Source of the DNA: MW101C3 sp943367595
Lineage (GTDB): Bacteria; Cyanobacteriota; Cyanobacteriia; PCC-6307; Cyanobiaceae
Direction of reading: 5' to 3'
Length of the DNA stretch: 64,000 bases
Assembly (NCBI GenBank): GCA_943367595.1
Contig: CALRJS020000001.1
Span: 79,288 to 143,287 of the forward strand
The position numbers and the translations under genes were made by a program. This document shows, piece by piece, positions 25,147 to 36,935 of the stretch; position 1 is the stretch's first letter; each line of letters begins with the position of its first letter. The notes beneath the pieces are model-generated. The model searched no databases. It was not told the DNA's origin and was given only the letters and a program-made list of their open reading frames with translations.

Positions 25147-25431
25147 TCACTCCGGCGTGCCCAGGCTGGCGCTCGGGGCGCCGCCGAACAGGCCGAGGCT
25201 GGGCGCTTCACCGTAGAAATCGTCCACTCCCGCTTCACCGCGCAGGCCCTCGTCCTGGTTGATGCAGCGCTGCGGCTCCTTCACGTATTGGCAGACCCTC
25301 GCCCAGAGCTTGGCGCGCGTGCCGGGAGCGCCCTGGCTGAAGAGCACCTGGTCATTGCCACCGACCATCCCCTGGATCTCCACCTGACAAAGTGCGCAGC
25401 GCACGCGGGTGCCGGGGGGGATCGAAGCCAT
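25147..25431 (-). CDS. Conserved cyanobacterial hypothetical protein (94 aa)
   Basis: The product has 94 residues. CALC at 12-15 forms a CxxC pair, then GMVGGNDQVLFSQGAPGTRA, ARVCQYVKEPQRCINQD and a Gly-rich tail (GLFGGAPSASLG) follow. Four cysteines in total could bind a metal or a cluster; this is inference. The G/C-biased third positions support coding. It lies 155 bp upstream of rimP on the same strand. No characterised homologue is recognised. Confidence 0.65.
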   Translation of the reverse strand: MASIPPGTRVRCALCQVEIQGMVGGNDQVLFSQGAPGTRAKLWARVCQYVKEPQRCINQDEGLRGEAGVDDFYGEAPSLGLFGGAPSASLGTPE

Positions 25432-25490
25432 GGCATGGCGGCGGTTGTGGGCAACTTAGGCTGCTGTCAGCGGGCCCGGGCCCCACTGTT

Positions 25491-25587
25491 GCGACGTCGA
25501 AAAGGTGCGACGTCGAAAAGGTCCCCCTGCCGGATGGGCCTTTCGCCGGATGGTCCCTTTGCGGCAGGTCCCTTCGCTGTAGGTCCC
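25491..25587. repeat. Two adjoining short tandem arrays upstream of the phosphodiesterase
   Basis: A perfect 16-bp duplication (GCGACGTCGAAAAGGT) occupies 25491-25522. It is followed by four degenerate 15-16 bp units ending in GGTCCC or GGGCCT at 25527, 25542, 25558 and 25573. The second array ends about 10 bp before the start codon of the next gene and therefore occupies its leader. Confidence 0.8.
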
Positions 25588-25597
25588 GTTGCCAGCT

Positions 25598-26431
25598 GTG
25601 CGCCTCCTTCAGCTCAGTGACCCCCATCTGCTGGCCGATCCGCACGGCTGGCTGCATGGCTGTCAGCCCAACGCGCTGCTGGCCGGCGCACTGGAGCAGG
25701 CCCATGGGCCCGGCGCAGCGCCCTTCGATCTGCTGCTGATCAGCGGCGACCTCTGCCAGGACGAGTCGTGGGGGGGCTATGTGCGGTTGGGGCAGATGCT
25801 GAGCGCCCGGGGCTGGCCCGTGGCGCTGCTGCCCGGCAACCACGACCACCCGGCCCTGTTGCGGGCGGCGTTGGGCCGGCAGGCCGTGATCGCACCGGCT
25901 GCCATCGATCTCGGTGATTGGCGACTGCTGCTGATCGACACCCACCTGGCTGGCCGCGTCGATGGTGGGCTCGGCCCGGATCAGCTGCGCTGGCTGCAAG
26001 AGCAATTGCAAGCGGCCGACCGCCCCCTTCTGGTGGCCCTGCACCATCCGCCGGTGCCCATCGGCCACAGCGTCATGGATGGGATCGCCCTGCGGCACCC
26101 CGCGGCCCTGCTCAAACTGTTGGCGGCCTGCCCCTGGCTCAGGGCGGTCACCTTCGGGCACATTCATCAGCACTGGCAGGGGGGGCTGCCCGGCCGGCCC
26201 GACGTGCAACTGCTCGGCTGTCCCTCCACTCACCGTCAGTTCGAGGCGGTGCAGGCCTGCCCGCTGGGCCGTTCCGGTGATCCCGGTGGGCGCGTCTGGG
26301 AGCTGGCCCCGGACGGCCGCTGGCAGCAGCAACTGCGGCGGTGGCCTGCTGCTGCCGCAACCGCCGCTGCTATCGCCACCGCCACTGCCGCACCCGGCTC
26401 GGCGCCAGCGGGTGAAGCGTCACCCCCCTAG
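25598..26431 (+). CDS. Calcineurin-like metallophosphoesterase (CpdA/Icc-like)
   Basis: The product has 277 residues from GTG 25598 (TTG 25589 is the alternative). All class III phosphodiesterase motifs are present: LSDPHL, SGDLCQD, PGNHDH, LHHPP and GHIHQHW. This set coordinates a dinuclear metal centre and is typical of 3',5'-cyclic nucleotide phosphodiesterases such as CpdA. The C-terminal 30 residues are an Ala/Thr/Pro tail (ATAAAIATATAAPGSAPAGE) outside the domain. Its leader contains short tandem repeats. Confidence 0.88.
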   Translation: MRLLQLSDPHLLADPHGWLHGCQPNALLAGALEQAHGPGAAPFDLLLISGDLCQDESWGGYVRLGQMLSARGWPVALLPGNHDHPALLRAALGRQAVIAPAAIDLGDWRLLLIDTHLAGRVDGGLGPDQLRWLQEQLQAADRPLLVALHHPPVPIGHSVMDGIALRHPAALLKLLAACPWLRAVTFGHIHQHWQGGLPGRPDVQLLGCPSTHRQFEAVQACPLGRSGDPGGRVWELAPDGRWQQQLRRWPAAAATAAAIATATAAPGSAPAGEASPP

Positions 26432-26436
26432 CGTCA

Positions 26437-27780
26437 GTGCCCTCACGTCTCGGGCCCGTGCCCTCCGACTCCAGCGTGCTCCGTACTCTGTGGCTGCGCC
26501 TGCTGGCCTTGCCGCTGGCCTTGCTGCTGATCCTGGCGGGCCCGGGATCCGCCCTGGCCGTCGCCCCCACGTCGCCCGCGGCGCCAACGGCCACATCGCC
26601 GCCCCTTGCAGCGGCCAACGTCCCAGTCCAGGCCCCGTCCAACACGGCCGCAGCCAGCACAACCGAAGCCAACACAAGTGCAGCCAACACGGCTGCAGCC
26701 AGCAAAGCCGGAGCCGAAACGGCCGCGCTTCCCAGCGCCCCGCCCCCAGCGGCCGCCATGGTTCCACCCCACAGCTTCGTGTCGCAGGCCGCCCGGCGGG
26801 TGGGGGAATCGGTGGTGCGGATCGACACCGAGCGCAGTGTGGCGCGCCAGGCCTTCGACCCCGCCTTGCTCGATCCGTTGTTGCGTGATCTCTTCGGTGA
26901 CCCCTCCAGCAGCACCCGGGAGCGGGGTCAAGGCTCCGGCGTGGTGATCGATGCCTCCGGGCTGGTGCTCACCAACGCCCACGTGGTCGATCGAGCCGAT
27001 CTGGTGGAGGTCACCCTCGCTGACGGCCGCCAGCTGGATGGCCAGGTGGTGGGCGCCGATCCGGTCACCGACCTGGCGGTGGTGCGCATCGACGCCTCGC
27101 CCGATCTGGTGGCGGCTCCCCTTGGTGATTCCGAGGCCCTGGAAGTGGGCGACTGGGCGATCGCCCTGGGCAGCCCCTACGGCCTGGAGCGCACGGTCAC
27201 ACTCGGCATCGTCAGCAGCCTGCACCGCAACATCACCAGCCTCGGCTTCGCCGACAAGCGCCTTGATCTGATCCAGACCGACGCCGCCATCAATCCCGGC
27301 AATTCCGGCGGCCCACTGATCAATGCCAGCGGAGAGGTGATCGGCATCAACACCCTGGTGCGCTCCGGGCCCGGCGCGGGCCTGGGCTTCGCCATCCCGA
27401 TCAACCTGGCCCGGCGGGTGTCCGACCAACTGCGCACCGGAGGCCAGGTGGTGCATCCCTACCTGGGCCTGCAGCTGGTGCCGCTCACGGCCCGCCGCGC
27501 CCGTGACAACAACCGCGATCCCGATGCGATCCTGCAGCTGCCGGAGCGCGATGGCGCGCTGGTGCAGCGCGTCCTGCCCGACAGCCCGGCCGAAACCGCC
27601 GGCCTGCGTCGCGGCGATCTGGTGGTGGCGGCGGCCGATCGGCCGGTGCGGGATCCAGCCAGCCTGCTGGAGCAGGTGGAGGCTTCCAAGGTCGGTGAAA
27701 GCCTGCCGCTGAAAGTGGTGCGCGGTGCCCGCGAACTGCAGCTCTCGATCCGCCCCGGCGCCCTGCCCCACCCCGCCTGA
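26437..27780 (+). CDS. HtrA/Deg-type serine protease with one PDZ domain
   Basis: The product has 447 residues from GTG 26437. A signal peptide or N-terminal anchor (about 18-41, LLALPLALLLILAGPGSALA) and an Ala/Thr-rich linker (43-110) built of near-repeats precede the trypsin-like domain with His182 (TNAHVVD), Asp212 (TDLAVVRID) and Ser290 (GNSGGPL). A PDZ domain follows at about 345-440. Deg proteases act in the periplasm or thylakoid lumen on misfolded proteins. It starts 5 bp after the phosphodiesterase gene, so co-transcription is likely. Confidence 0.95.
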   Translation: MPSRLGPVPSDSSVLRTLWLRLLALPLALLLILAGPGSALAVAPTSPAAPTATSPPLAAANVPVQAPSNTAAASTTEANTSAANTAAASKAGAETAALPSAPPPAAAMVPPHSFVSQAARRVGESVVRIDTERSVARQAFDPALLDPLLRDLFGDPSSSTRERGQGSGVVIDASGLVLTNAHVVDRADLVEVTLADGRQLDGQVVGADPVTDLAVVRIDASPDLVAAPLGDSEALEVGDWAIALGSPYGLERTVTLGIVSSLHRNITSLGFADKRLDLIQTDAAINPGNSGGPLINASGEVIGINTLVRSGPGAGLGFAIPINLARRVSDQLRTGGQVVHPYLGLQLVPLTARRARDNNRDPDAILQLPERDGALVQRVLPDSPAETAGLRRGDLVVAAADRPVRDPASLLEQVEASKVGESLPLKVVRGARELQLSIRPGALPHPA

Positions 27781-27827
27781 GCCAGGGCCGCGCCTTTGCT
27801 ACGGTCACGGCCTTTGGCGCGCCTTCG

Positions 27828-28541
27828 ATGTCAGATCTGCAGGACCGCATGAAGCAGGCGGTGGCTGCTGCGGCCGTTGACCAGATCCGGGATGGCATGG
27901 TGCTGGGCCTGGGCTCAGGCTCCACGGCCGCCTTGATGATCAAGGAGCTGGGCGCCAAGCTCAGCCGGGGCGAGCTCACCGACATCGTGGGCGTGACCAC
28001 GTCGTTTCAAGGCGAAGTGCTGGCTGCTGAGCTCGGTATTCCGCTGCAGAGCCTCAACGCGGTAGAGCGGATCGATCTGGCGATCGACGGTGCCGACGAA
28101 GTCGACCCCAACTTCCAGCTGATCAAGGGCGGCGGTGCCTGCCACGTGCAGGAAAAGCTGGTGGCGCGCCGTGCCCAGCGCTTCGTGGTGGTGGTGGATT
28201 CCACCAAGCTCGTGGAACGGCTCAATCTGGGCTTTCTCCTGCCGGTGGAGGTGCTGCCCGCCGCGTGGCGTCAGGTGAAGTCGGAGCTGGAGGTGATCGG
28301 CGCGGAGGTGGAGCTGCGCATGGCCGTGCGCAAGGCCGGCCCGGTGGTGACCGACCAGGGCAACCTCGTGCTCGATCTGAAGTTCCCCGGCGGGATTGGC
28401 GATCCGGTTTCGCTGGAGCAGGAGATCAACAACATCCCCGGTGTGCTGGAAAACGGCCTGTTCGTCAACCTCGCCGACCAGGTGCTGGTGGGTCAGATCA
28501 CCGATGGCGTGCCCGAGGTGAAGGACCTGCAGAAGCGCTGA
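27828..28541 (+). CDS. rpiA: Ribose-5-phosphate isomerase A
   Basis: The product has 237 residues, full length. GLGSGSTA forms the phosphate loop, and IDGADEVDPN, IKGGGACHVQEKLVA and the C-terminal DQGNLVLDLKF contain the conserved active-site Asp, Lys and Glu. It interconverts ribose-5-phosphate and ribulose-5-phosphate in the Calvin and pentose phosphate cycles. It is 47 bp downstream of the protease gene and convergent with hisD. Confidence 0.98.
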   Translation: MSDLQDRMKQAVAAAAVDQIRDGMVLGLGSGSTAALMIKELGAKLSRGELTDIVGVTTSFQGEVLAAELGIPLQSLNAVERIDLAIDGADEVDPNFQLIKGGGACHVQEKLVARRAQRFVVVVDSTKLVERLNLGFLLPVEVLPAAWRQVKSELEVIGAEVELRMAVRKAGPVVTDQGNLVLDLKFPGGIGDPVSLEQEINNIPGVLENGLFVNLADQVLVGQITDGVPEVKDLQKR

Positions 28542-28561
28542 CCGGCGTCAGCGCTTGCGGC

Positions 28562-28577
28562 GGCGTCACGTGACGCC
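28562..28577. terminator. Perfect 16-bp palindrome between convergent rpiA and hisD
   Basis: GGCGTCACGTGACGCC is perfectly self-complementary. As RNA it would form a 6-bp GC stem with an ACGT loop. It sits 20 bp past the rpiA stop and 40 bp past the hisD stop (opposite strand). No T tract follows, so it may be a bidirectional termination or RNA-end-stabilising hairpin, or a protein site. Confidence 0.4.
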
Positions 28578-28617
28578 AGTGGTTGTGGCGGCGTGACAAG
28601 AGCGGTTGCGGCGGATC

Positions 28618-29928
28618 TCAGTTCAGCCGCAATCGCACCGATTCCGCATGGCTGTGCAGGCCTTCGCTGTCCGCCAGGGCGATCACGGCGGGGCCGGTGG
28701 CCTCCAGGGCCTGGCGGTTGAACTGGATCAGGCTGGTGTGGCGGAGAAAGGTTTCCACGCTGAGGGCTCCGGCGAAGCGGGCCGTGCCTGACGTGGGCAG
28801 GGTGTGGTTGGGGCCTGCCAGGTAGTCGCCCACTGCCTCAGGGCTCCAGGGGCCGAGGAAGATCGCTCCGGCATGACGGATGTGGTCGGCCAGTGGCGCT
28901 GGCCGCTCCACCAGCAGTTCAAGGTGTTCCGGGGCGAAGCGATCGCTGAGCCGGGCCGCCTCTTCCAGCGACGCGCAGATGCCGATCAGCCCCCAGTCGC
29001 GCAGGGCAGTGGCCGCCAGCTCCGCCCGGGGGTGATTGCGCAGCTGGGCTTCCAACTCGTGCTGCACGGTCTTGGCCACGGCGGCACTGGTGGTGAGCAG
29101 GATCGCTGCCGCCATCGGATCGTGCTCGGCCTGCGCCAGCAGATCGGCCGCCACGTGGGTGGGATTGGCGCTCTGGTCGGCGATCACCAGCACCTCGCTC
29201 GGGCCGGCGAGGGAATCGATCGCCACCCGGCCGTATACCGCTTTCTTGGCCAGCGTCACATAAAGGTTGCCCGGGCCGGTGATCACATCCACGCGCGGGA
29301 TCGAGTACGTGCCGTAAGCGAGAGCCCCGATCGCCTGGGCCCCTCCGACGCGGTAGATCTCGCGGATGCCGGCCAGGTGGGCCGCCGCCAGCACGATCGG
29401 GTTGGGCCAGCCGTCCGGACCCGGTGGGGTCACCATCACCAGGCGCTGAACGCCCGCCACCGTGGCGGGCACCGCGTTCATCAGCACGGTGCTCGGGTAG
29501 GAGGCCCGGCCGCCGGGCACATACAGCCCGGCACGATCCACCGGGCTCCAGCGCCGGCCCAGACGCTCGCCATGCACGCCGCTGACGCTGATGTCGCGGG
29601 GCAGCTGGCGCTGGTGGAAATCGAGGATGCGGCGGTGGGCCAGCTCCAGGGCGCTGCGCAGGTCTGGGGGGCAGGTGCGCCAGGCTTCGGCGAGCGTTTC
29701 CGCAGGAATGCGCAGGGGGTCGGGCCGTACCCCATCGAAGCGTTCCGTGAGATCCAGCAGCGCTTCATCCCCTTCCAGCCGCACCCGCTCGAGGATCGCG
29801 TCCACTTGGCGTGCGGCCTCGCTCATCTCGGCGCTGCCGGTGCGCTGGGCGATCGTCTCCAACCGGCTGCCGATCGCCTCCGGTTCCTGGAGCACCTGCA
29901 TCGCCAGAGCTGCTGGTGCGTTGGTCAC
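28618..29928 (-). CDS. hisD: Histidinol dehydrogenase
   Basis: The product has 436 residues from GTG 29928. GLYVPGGRASYPSTVLMNAVPA, DVITGPGNLYVTLAKKAVYG, the segment AGPSEVLVIAD, AEHDPMAAAIL and GPNHTLPTSGTARF are hallmark stretches containing the zinc ligands and catalytic residues. It oxidises L-histidinol to L-histidine in two NAD+-dependent steps. It stands alone on the minus strand, divergent from rpsT; other his genes are not in the window. Confidence 0.98.
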   Translation of the reverse strand: MTNAPAALAMQVLQEPEAIGSRLETIAQRTGSAEMSEAARQVDAILERVRLEGDEALLDLTERFDGVRPDPLRIPAETLAEAWRTCPPDLRSALELAHRRILDFHQRQLPRDISVSGVHGERLGRRWSPVDRAGLYVPGGRASYPSTVLMNAVPATVAGVQRLVMVTPPGPDGWPNPIVLAAAHLAGIREIYRVGGAQAIGALAYGTYSIPRVDVITGPGNLYVTLAKKAVYGRVAIDSLAGPSEVLVIADQSANPTHVAADLLAQAEHDPMAAAILLTTSAAVAKTVQHELEAQLRNHPRAELAATALRDWGLIGICASLEEAARLSDRFAPEHLELLVERPAPLADHIRHAGAIFLGPWSPEAVGDYLAGPNHTLPTSGTARFAGALSVETFLRHTSLIQFNRQALEATGPAVIALADSEGLHSHAESVRLRLN

Positions 29929-30032
29929 CGGGTGCCTCGTGCGTGTCGGTTCAAGCTAGATCCCCGCCCCTGGGCAGGTCGGCAGGGTTGAAGGTAGGAT
30001 CAGCGACTGCCGATTCAGCGCCGAACCCGCCT

Positions 30033-30341
30033 GTGGCCAATAACAAATCCTCGAAGAAGCGCATCCTGGTTGCCGAGCGCAACTGGCTGAAGAACCGCTC
30101 CTACAAGTCGGCCGTGCGCACGCTCATGAAGCGCTGCCTCACCGCCGTTTCCGCCTATGAGCAGAAGCCCGGTGACGAGGCGAAGGAAGCCGTGCAGAGC
30201 ACCATGAATGCGGCCTTCAGCAAAATCGACAAAGCCGTCAAGCGCGGCGTCCTGCACCGCAACACCGGCGCCAACCAGAAGTCCCGGCTCAGCCATGCCG
30301 TGAAACAGGCGATCGAACCCGCAACCGCCGCCAAGGCCTGA
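30033..30341 (+). CDS. rpsT: 30S ribosomal protein S20
   Basis: The product has 102 residues from GTG 30033. It is the typical basic, helical S20 beginning ANNKSSKKRILVAERNWLKN, with SAVRTLMKRCL and a C-terminal KSRLSHAVKQAI. The GTG start is chosen because family similarity begins at the next residue. It lies in the 104-bp space divergent from hisD. Confidence 0.98.
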   Translation: MANNKSSKKRILVAERNWLKNRSYKSAVRTLMKRCLTAVSAYEQKPGDEAKEAVQSTMNAAFSKIDKAVKRGVLHRNTGANQKSRLSHAVKQAIEPATAAKA

Positions 30342-30569
30342 TCGCCAGCCGCGGTCTGTCTCCTTTCCCGGTTCGCTGGTGCAGCTCACTGTTTGAGCTT
30401 GCAGGCAATCCAGCCTCGGCAGCTCTCCTGCCGGTGCTCCCCTTCCGCCGGGCCGGTGCCACCCCCTTCTCAGCATTGCCCTCCCTTGCAGGGTTCCGTG
30501 CCGTTCACGGCGCATCCGCGTCCCCGCCTCCCTGTCCCGTCTACGCCGCTGCCCTTCCACGCCGCCGTC

Positions 30570-31388
30570 ATGACAGGCCAGTCCACGCCAGCACTGATCG
30601 ACAGCCACTGCCATCTGGTGTTTCGCAACTTCGAGCACGATCTCGAAGAGGTGATTAAGCGCTGGCGCGAGGCCGGGGTGGTCTCCCTGCTGCACGCGTG
30701 CGTCGAACCTGCCGAGATCCCGGCGATTCGCGCCCTTGCCGATCGCATCCCTGAGCTGCGCTACTCCGTGGGGGTCCATCCGCTCGACACCGAGCATTGG
30801 CAGGACGACACTCCTGCGGTGCTGCGTGCGGCCGCTCAAGCCGATGCTCGGGTTGTGGCAATCGGGGAGCTGGGCCTTGACAGCTTCCGCGCCACCAACC
30901 TTCAGGCGCAGCTTGACATCCTGCGTCCGCAGCTGGATCTGGCCGTGGAGCTTGATCTTCCGGTGATCATCCACTGCCGCGATGCGGCCGAACCCATGCT
31001 GGCGGAGCTGCGAGCCCGGCAGCGCCAAGGACTCTGCCCCCGCGGGGTGATGCACTGCTGGGGCGGCACGCCCGAAGAAATGGAGGGATTTCTGGAGCTG
31101 GGGCTGTTGATCAGCTTCAGCGGCACCGTCACCTTCCCCAAAGCCGAAGCCACCCATGCCTGTGCCCGCCAGGTGCCGGCCGACCGCTATCTGGTGGAAA
31201 CCGATTGCCCGTTCCTGGCCCCGGTCCCCCGTCGGGGCAAGCGCAATGAACCCTCCTTTGTGGCCTCCGTCGCCGAGCGGATGGCTGCGTTGCGCGGGGA
31301 AACCCTCACAGAAGTGGCGGCTTGCAGCACCGCCAATGCGGTAGGCCTTTTTCGACTTCCTGTGACAACCATTCCCCAATGTGTATGA
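30570..31388 (+). CDS. tatD: TatD family metal-dependent hydrolase
   Basis: The product has 272 residues from ATG 30570. Metal-ligand motifs appear in order: IDSHCHL, IGELGLD, IIHCRDA, HCWGGTPEE and VETDCPFLAP. TatD proteins are Mg-dependent 3'-5' exonucleases acting on DNA and RNA ends. The frame is open further upstream but that part is low complexity. The stop codon (31386-31388) lies inside the predicted -10 box of the rpoB promoter. Confidence 0.94.
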   Translation: MTGQSTPALIDSHCHLVFRNFEHDLEEVIKRWREAGVVSLLHACVEPAEIPAIRALADRIPELRYSVGVHPLDTEHWQDDTPAVLRAAAQADARVVAIGELGLDSFRATNLQAQLDILRPQLDLAVELDLPVIIHCRDAAEPMLAELRARQRQGLCPRGVMHCWGGTPEEMEGFLELGLLISFSGTVTFPKAEATHACARQVPADRYLVETDCPFLAPVPRRGKRNEPSFVASVAERMAALRGETLTEVAACSTANAVGLFRLPVTTIPQCV

Positions 31389-31389
31389 T
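31362..31389 (+). promoter_or_regulatory. Predicted sigma-70-type promoter for the rpoB operon
   Basis: GTGACA at 31362-31367 (5/6 match to -35) and TATGAT at 31384-31389 (5/6 match to -10) are separated by 16 bp. Transcription would start near 31396 and give an rpoB leader of about 220 nt. The promoter overlaps the last codons of tatD. Confidence 0.5.
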
Positions 31390-31618
31390 GTTTTATTGGT
31401 CTGGCAGCGCGAGCGCTCCATTGTCGACGTCAGCAGTCTTGAACAGAGCTCCATAGGCCGGATCCAGGCGGGCCGCCCCTTCCGGCCCCACCCGCCTGAC
31501 CCACCCGTTTCCAGCGCGCAGGTGGCTCCTTCCCCCTTTCCTTGAGCCCCAAGGCCTTTCAAGCCGCTGACGCCCCCGTTCCAGGTCACTCTTCCCCCTC
31601 CGTACTGCAGGTCCCCGC

Positions 31619-34915
<3,297 letters not shown>

Positions 34916-34969
34916 AGATCCACGCCTGATCCGTTCCGTACTCCTTGACGTCCGCGCGACACCCCGGCC

Positions 34970-36874
34970 ATGACCAACAGCAACCTCCGCACCGAAAACC
35001 ACTTCGACTACGTCAAGATCACGCTCGCTTCCCCCGAGCGGATCATGCAGTGGGGGCAACGCACCCTGCCGAACGGTCAGGTGGTCGGTGAAGTCACCAA
35101 GCCTGAGACGATCAACTACCGCACGCTCAAGCCCGAGATGGACGGGCTGTTCTGCGAGAAGATCTTCGGCCCTTCCAAGGATTGGGAATGCCACTGCGGT
35201 AAGTACAAGCGGGTGCGCCACCGCGGCATCGTCTGTGAGCGCTGCGGGGTGGAGGTCACCGAGAGCCGGGTGCGTCGTCACCGCATGGGGTTCATCAAGC
35301 TGGCGGCACCGGTGTCGCACGTGTGGTACCTGAAGGGAATCCCCAGCTACGTGGCGATTCTGCTGGACATGCCCCTGCGGGATGTGGAGCAGATCGTTTA
35401 TTTCAACTGCTATGTGGTGCTCGAAAAGGGCGACCACAAGGACCTCACCTACAAGCAGCTGCTCACCGAAGATGAGTGGCTGGAGATTGAGGATCAGATC
35501 TACGCCGAGGATTCGGAGATCGAGAACGAGCCCATCGTGGGCATTGGGGCGGAAGCTCTCAAGCAGCTGCTCGTCGATCTCAACCTCACCGAGATCGCTG
35601 AACAGCTCCGCGAAGACATCGCCGGCAGCAAGGGTCAGAAGCGGGCCAAGCTGATTAAGCGCCTGCGGGTGATCGACAACTTCATCGCGACCAACGCCCG
35701 GCCGGAGTGGATGGTGCTCGATGCCATCCCCGTGATTCCGCCGGATCTGCGCCCGATGGTGCAGCTCGACGGCGGCCGTTTCGCCACCTCCGACCTCAAC
35801 GATCTCTACCGCCGGGTCATCAACCGCAACAACCGCCTAGCTCGGCTGCAGGAGATCCTGGCTCCCGAGATCATCGTCCGCAACGAAAAGCGGATGCTTC
35901 AGGAAGCTGTCGATGCCCTGATCGATAACGGCCGCAGGGGCCGCACCGTGGTGGGTGCCAACAACAGGCCGCTGAAGTCTCTCAGCGACATCATTGAGGG
36001 CAAACAGGGGCGCTTCCGCCAGAACCTGCTGGGCAAACGGGTCGACTATTCCGGCCGTTCCGTGATCGTGGTGGGTCCCAAGCTGAAGATGCACCAGTGC
36101 GGTCTGCCCAAGGAGATGGCGATTGAGCTCTTCCAGCCGTTCGTGATCCACCGGCTGATCCGTCAGAACATCGTCAACAACATCAAGGCGGCTAAGAAGC
36201 TGATTCAGCGCGCCGACGACGAAGTGATGCAGGTGCTCCAGGAGGTGATTGAAGGTCACCCGATCCTGCTGAACCGGGCCCCCACGCTGCACCGCCTCGG
36301 CATTCAGGCGTTCGAGCCCAAGCTGGTTGATGGTCGTGCCATCCAGCTCCACCCGCTGGTGTGCCCTGCGTTCAACGCCGACTTCGACGGTGACCAGATG
36401 GCCGTGCACGTGCCACTGGCGATCGAAGCTCAGACGGAAGCTCGCATGTTGATGCTGGCCAGCAACAACATCCTCTCGCCGGCCACCGGCGAGCCGATCA
36501 TCACCCCCTCCCAGGACATGGTGCTGGGCATCTACTACCTCACGGCTCTCGATCGCAATGAGGCGAAGCCCGCCTTCGGTGACAGGAGCCGCACCTTCGC
36601 TGGCCTGGCCGATGTGCTCAATGCCTTCGATGAGAAGCACCTCGCCCTGCACAACTGGGTTTGGGTTCGCTTCTCCGGCGAGATCGACGACGAGGACGAA
36701 AGTGACGTTCCCCTCAAGCAGGAAACGCTCAGCGATGGCACCCGCATCGAGCAATGGAAATACCGCCGCGACCGCTTTGATGAAGACGGTGCTCTCATCA
36801 GCCGCTACCTGCTCACCACTGTCGGCCGCGTCGTGATGAACGTCACCATCATCGACGCGGTGGCCGCCGTCTGA
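34970..36874 (+). CDS. rpoC1: RNA polymerase gamma subunit (N-terminal part of beta')
   Basis: The product has 634 residues. The zinc-binding cluster CHCGKYKRVRHRGIVCERCG lies near residue 70-90. The bridge sequence NRAPTLHRLGIQAF and the catalytic NADFDGDQMAVH motif are intact. The separate rpoC1 gene is a cyanobacterial/plastid hallmark; the other half of beta' is rpoC2 directly downstream (61-bp gap). Confidence 0.99.
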   Translation: MTNSNLRTENHFDYVKITLASPERIMQWGQRTLPNGQVVGEVTKPETINYRTLKPEMDGLFCEKIFGPSKDWECHCGKYKRVRHRGIVCERCGVEVTESRVRRHRMGFIKLAAPVSHVWYLKGIPSYVAILLDMPLRDVEQIVYFNCYVVLEKGDHKDLTYKQLLTEDEWLEIEDQIYAEDSEIENEPIVGIGAEALKQLLVDLNLTEIAEQLREDIAGSKGQKRAKLIKRLRVIDNFIATNARPEWMVLDAIPVIPPDLRPMVQLDGGRFATSDLNDLYRRVINRNNRLARLQEILAPEIIVRNEKRMLQEAVDALIDNGRRGRTVVGANNRPLKSLSDIIEGKQGRFRQNLLGKRVDYSGRSVIVVGPKLKMHQCGLPKEMAIELFQPFVIHRLIRQNIVNNIKAAKKLIQRADDEVMQVLQEVIEGHPILLNRAPTLHRLGIQAFEPKLVDGRAIQLHPLVCPAFNADFDGDQMAVHVPLAIEAQTEARMLMLASNNILSPATGEPIITPSQDMVLGIYYLTALDRNEAKPAFGDRSRTFAGLADVLNAFDEKHLALHNWVWVRFSGEIDDEDESDVPLKQETLSDGTRIEQWKYRRDRFDEDGALISRYLLTTVGRVVMNVTIIDAVAAV

Positions 36875-36935
36875 AGGCTCAGTTCCGCCCGAGTTGTTTC
36901 TGCCCTCCTCCACCCGCCTTCCTCCGCGCCCCCCC

